Shown piece by piece: positions 63,910 through 64,000 of a stretch of DNA of 64,000 nt. The notes under the pieces are model-generated. The model did not search any database. It saw nothing but the letters and a program-made list of their open reading frames with translations, and was not told where the DNA came from. Every line of letters starts with the position of its first letter. Positions within the stretch are counted from its first letter, which is position 1. A program made the translations under genes and the position numbers. Source of the stretch: Xiphias gladius. Its lineage: Eukaryota > Chordata > Actinopteri > Istiophoriformes > Xiphiidae. The DNA is taken from assembly GCF_016859285.1 (NCBI RefSeq), contig NC_053420.1:7798001-7862000 (forward strand). The letters run 5' to 3'.

Positions 63910-64000
63910 CTGAAAAGTTGCAGAACAGAAAACAAAATTACTGTCTCAATTGTAGGCCCAAATGACTACATGCCCTGTGTGAGAGAGAACGTCAAACAGA
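63910..64000. other. alpl intron, cut by the window end
   Basis: Follows the acceptor TTTCAG of exon 63,909-63,770. The upstream alpl exons are outside the window. Confidence 0.8.

Overview
The window looks like nuclear DNA from a ray-finned fish, most likely a percomorph teleost. Its genes are split by GT-AG introns, it holds two adjacent guanylin-family genes, and the spaces between genes are AT-rich and full of fish-type repeats (Tc1-like transposase remnants, foldback and MITE-like elements, simple repeats). No bacterial or plasmid feature is present.

Layout. (1) 1-9,573, plus strand: the 3' five coding exons of lactbl1, a serine beta-lactamase-like protein; its first exon(s) were not found. 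(2) 12,115-16,585, minus strand: a complete two-coding-exon neuromedin-U receptor of the NMUR1/NMUR3 type, with a probable non-coding first exon in a GC-rich block near 18,175-18,480. (3) 18.5-33.2 kb: no convincing gene; repeats, two relics of one Tc1-like family and a GC-rich block with long overlapping ORFs. (4) 33,221-33,948 and 39,464-41,399, plus strand: two three-exon genes for preproguanylin-type hormones. The first encodes a canonical guanylin, the second a uroguanylin-like peptide with an unusual active core. Two Tc1 relics lie between them. (5) 43.56-44.39 kb: a CpG-rich block with three candidate exons that keep one reading frame, followed by a tRNA-Pro(AGG) gene. (6) 44.4-59.6 kb: a 15 kb gene desert with a long inverted-repeat element. 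(7) 59,604-63,909, minus strand: the six 3' exons of alpl, tissue-nonspecific alkaline phosphatase; one exon is one base short in a homopolymer, which breaks the reading frame.

LACTBL1 and ALPL both map to human 1p36 and GUCA2A/GUCA2B to 1p34, so this block resembles part of human 1p. An NMUR in this setting is notable because human NMUR1 is on 2q37 in a paralogous region. The genes do not form a pathway. The two guanylin genes are the only functionally related neighbours, as ligands of intestinal and renal guanylate cyclase C. All calls rest on reading the sequence and on family knowledge; no database search was run.
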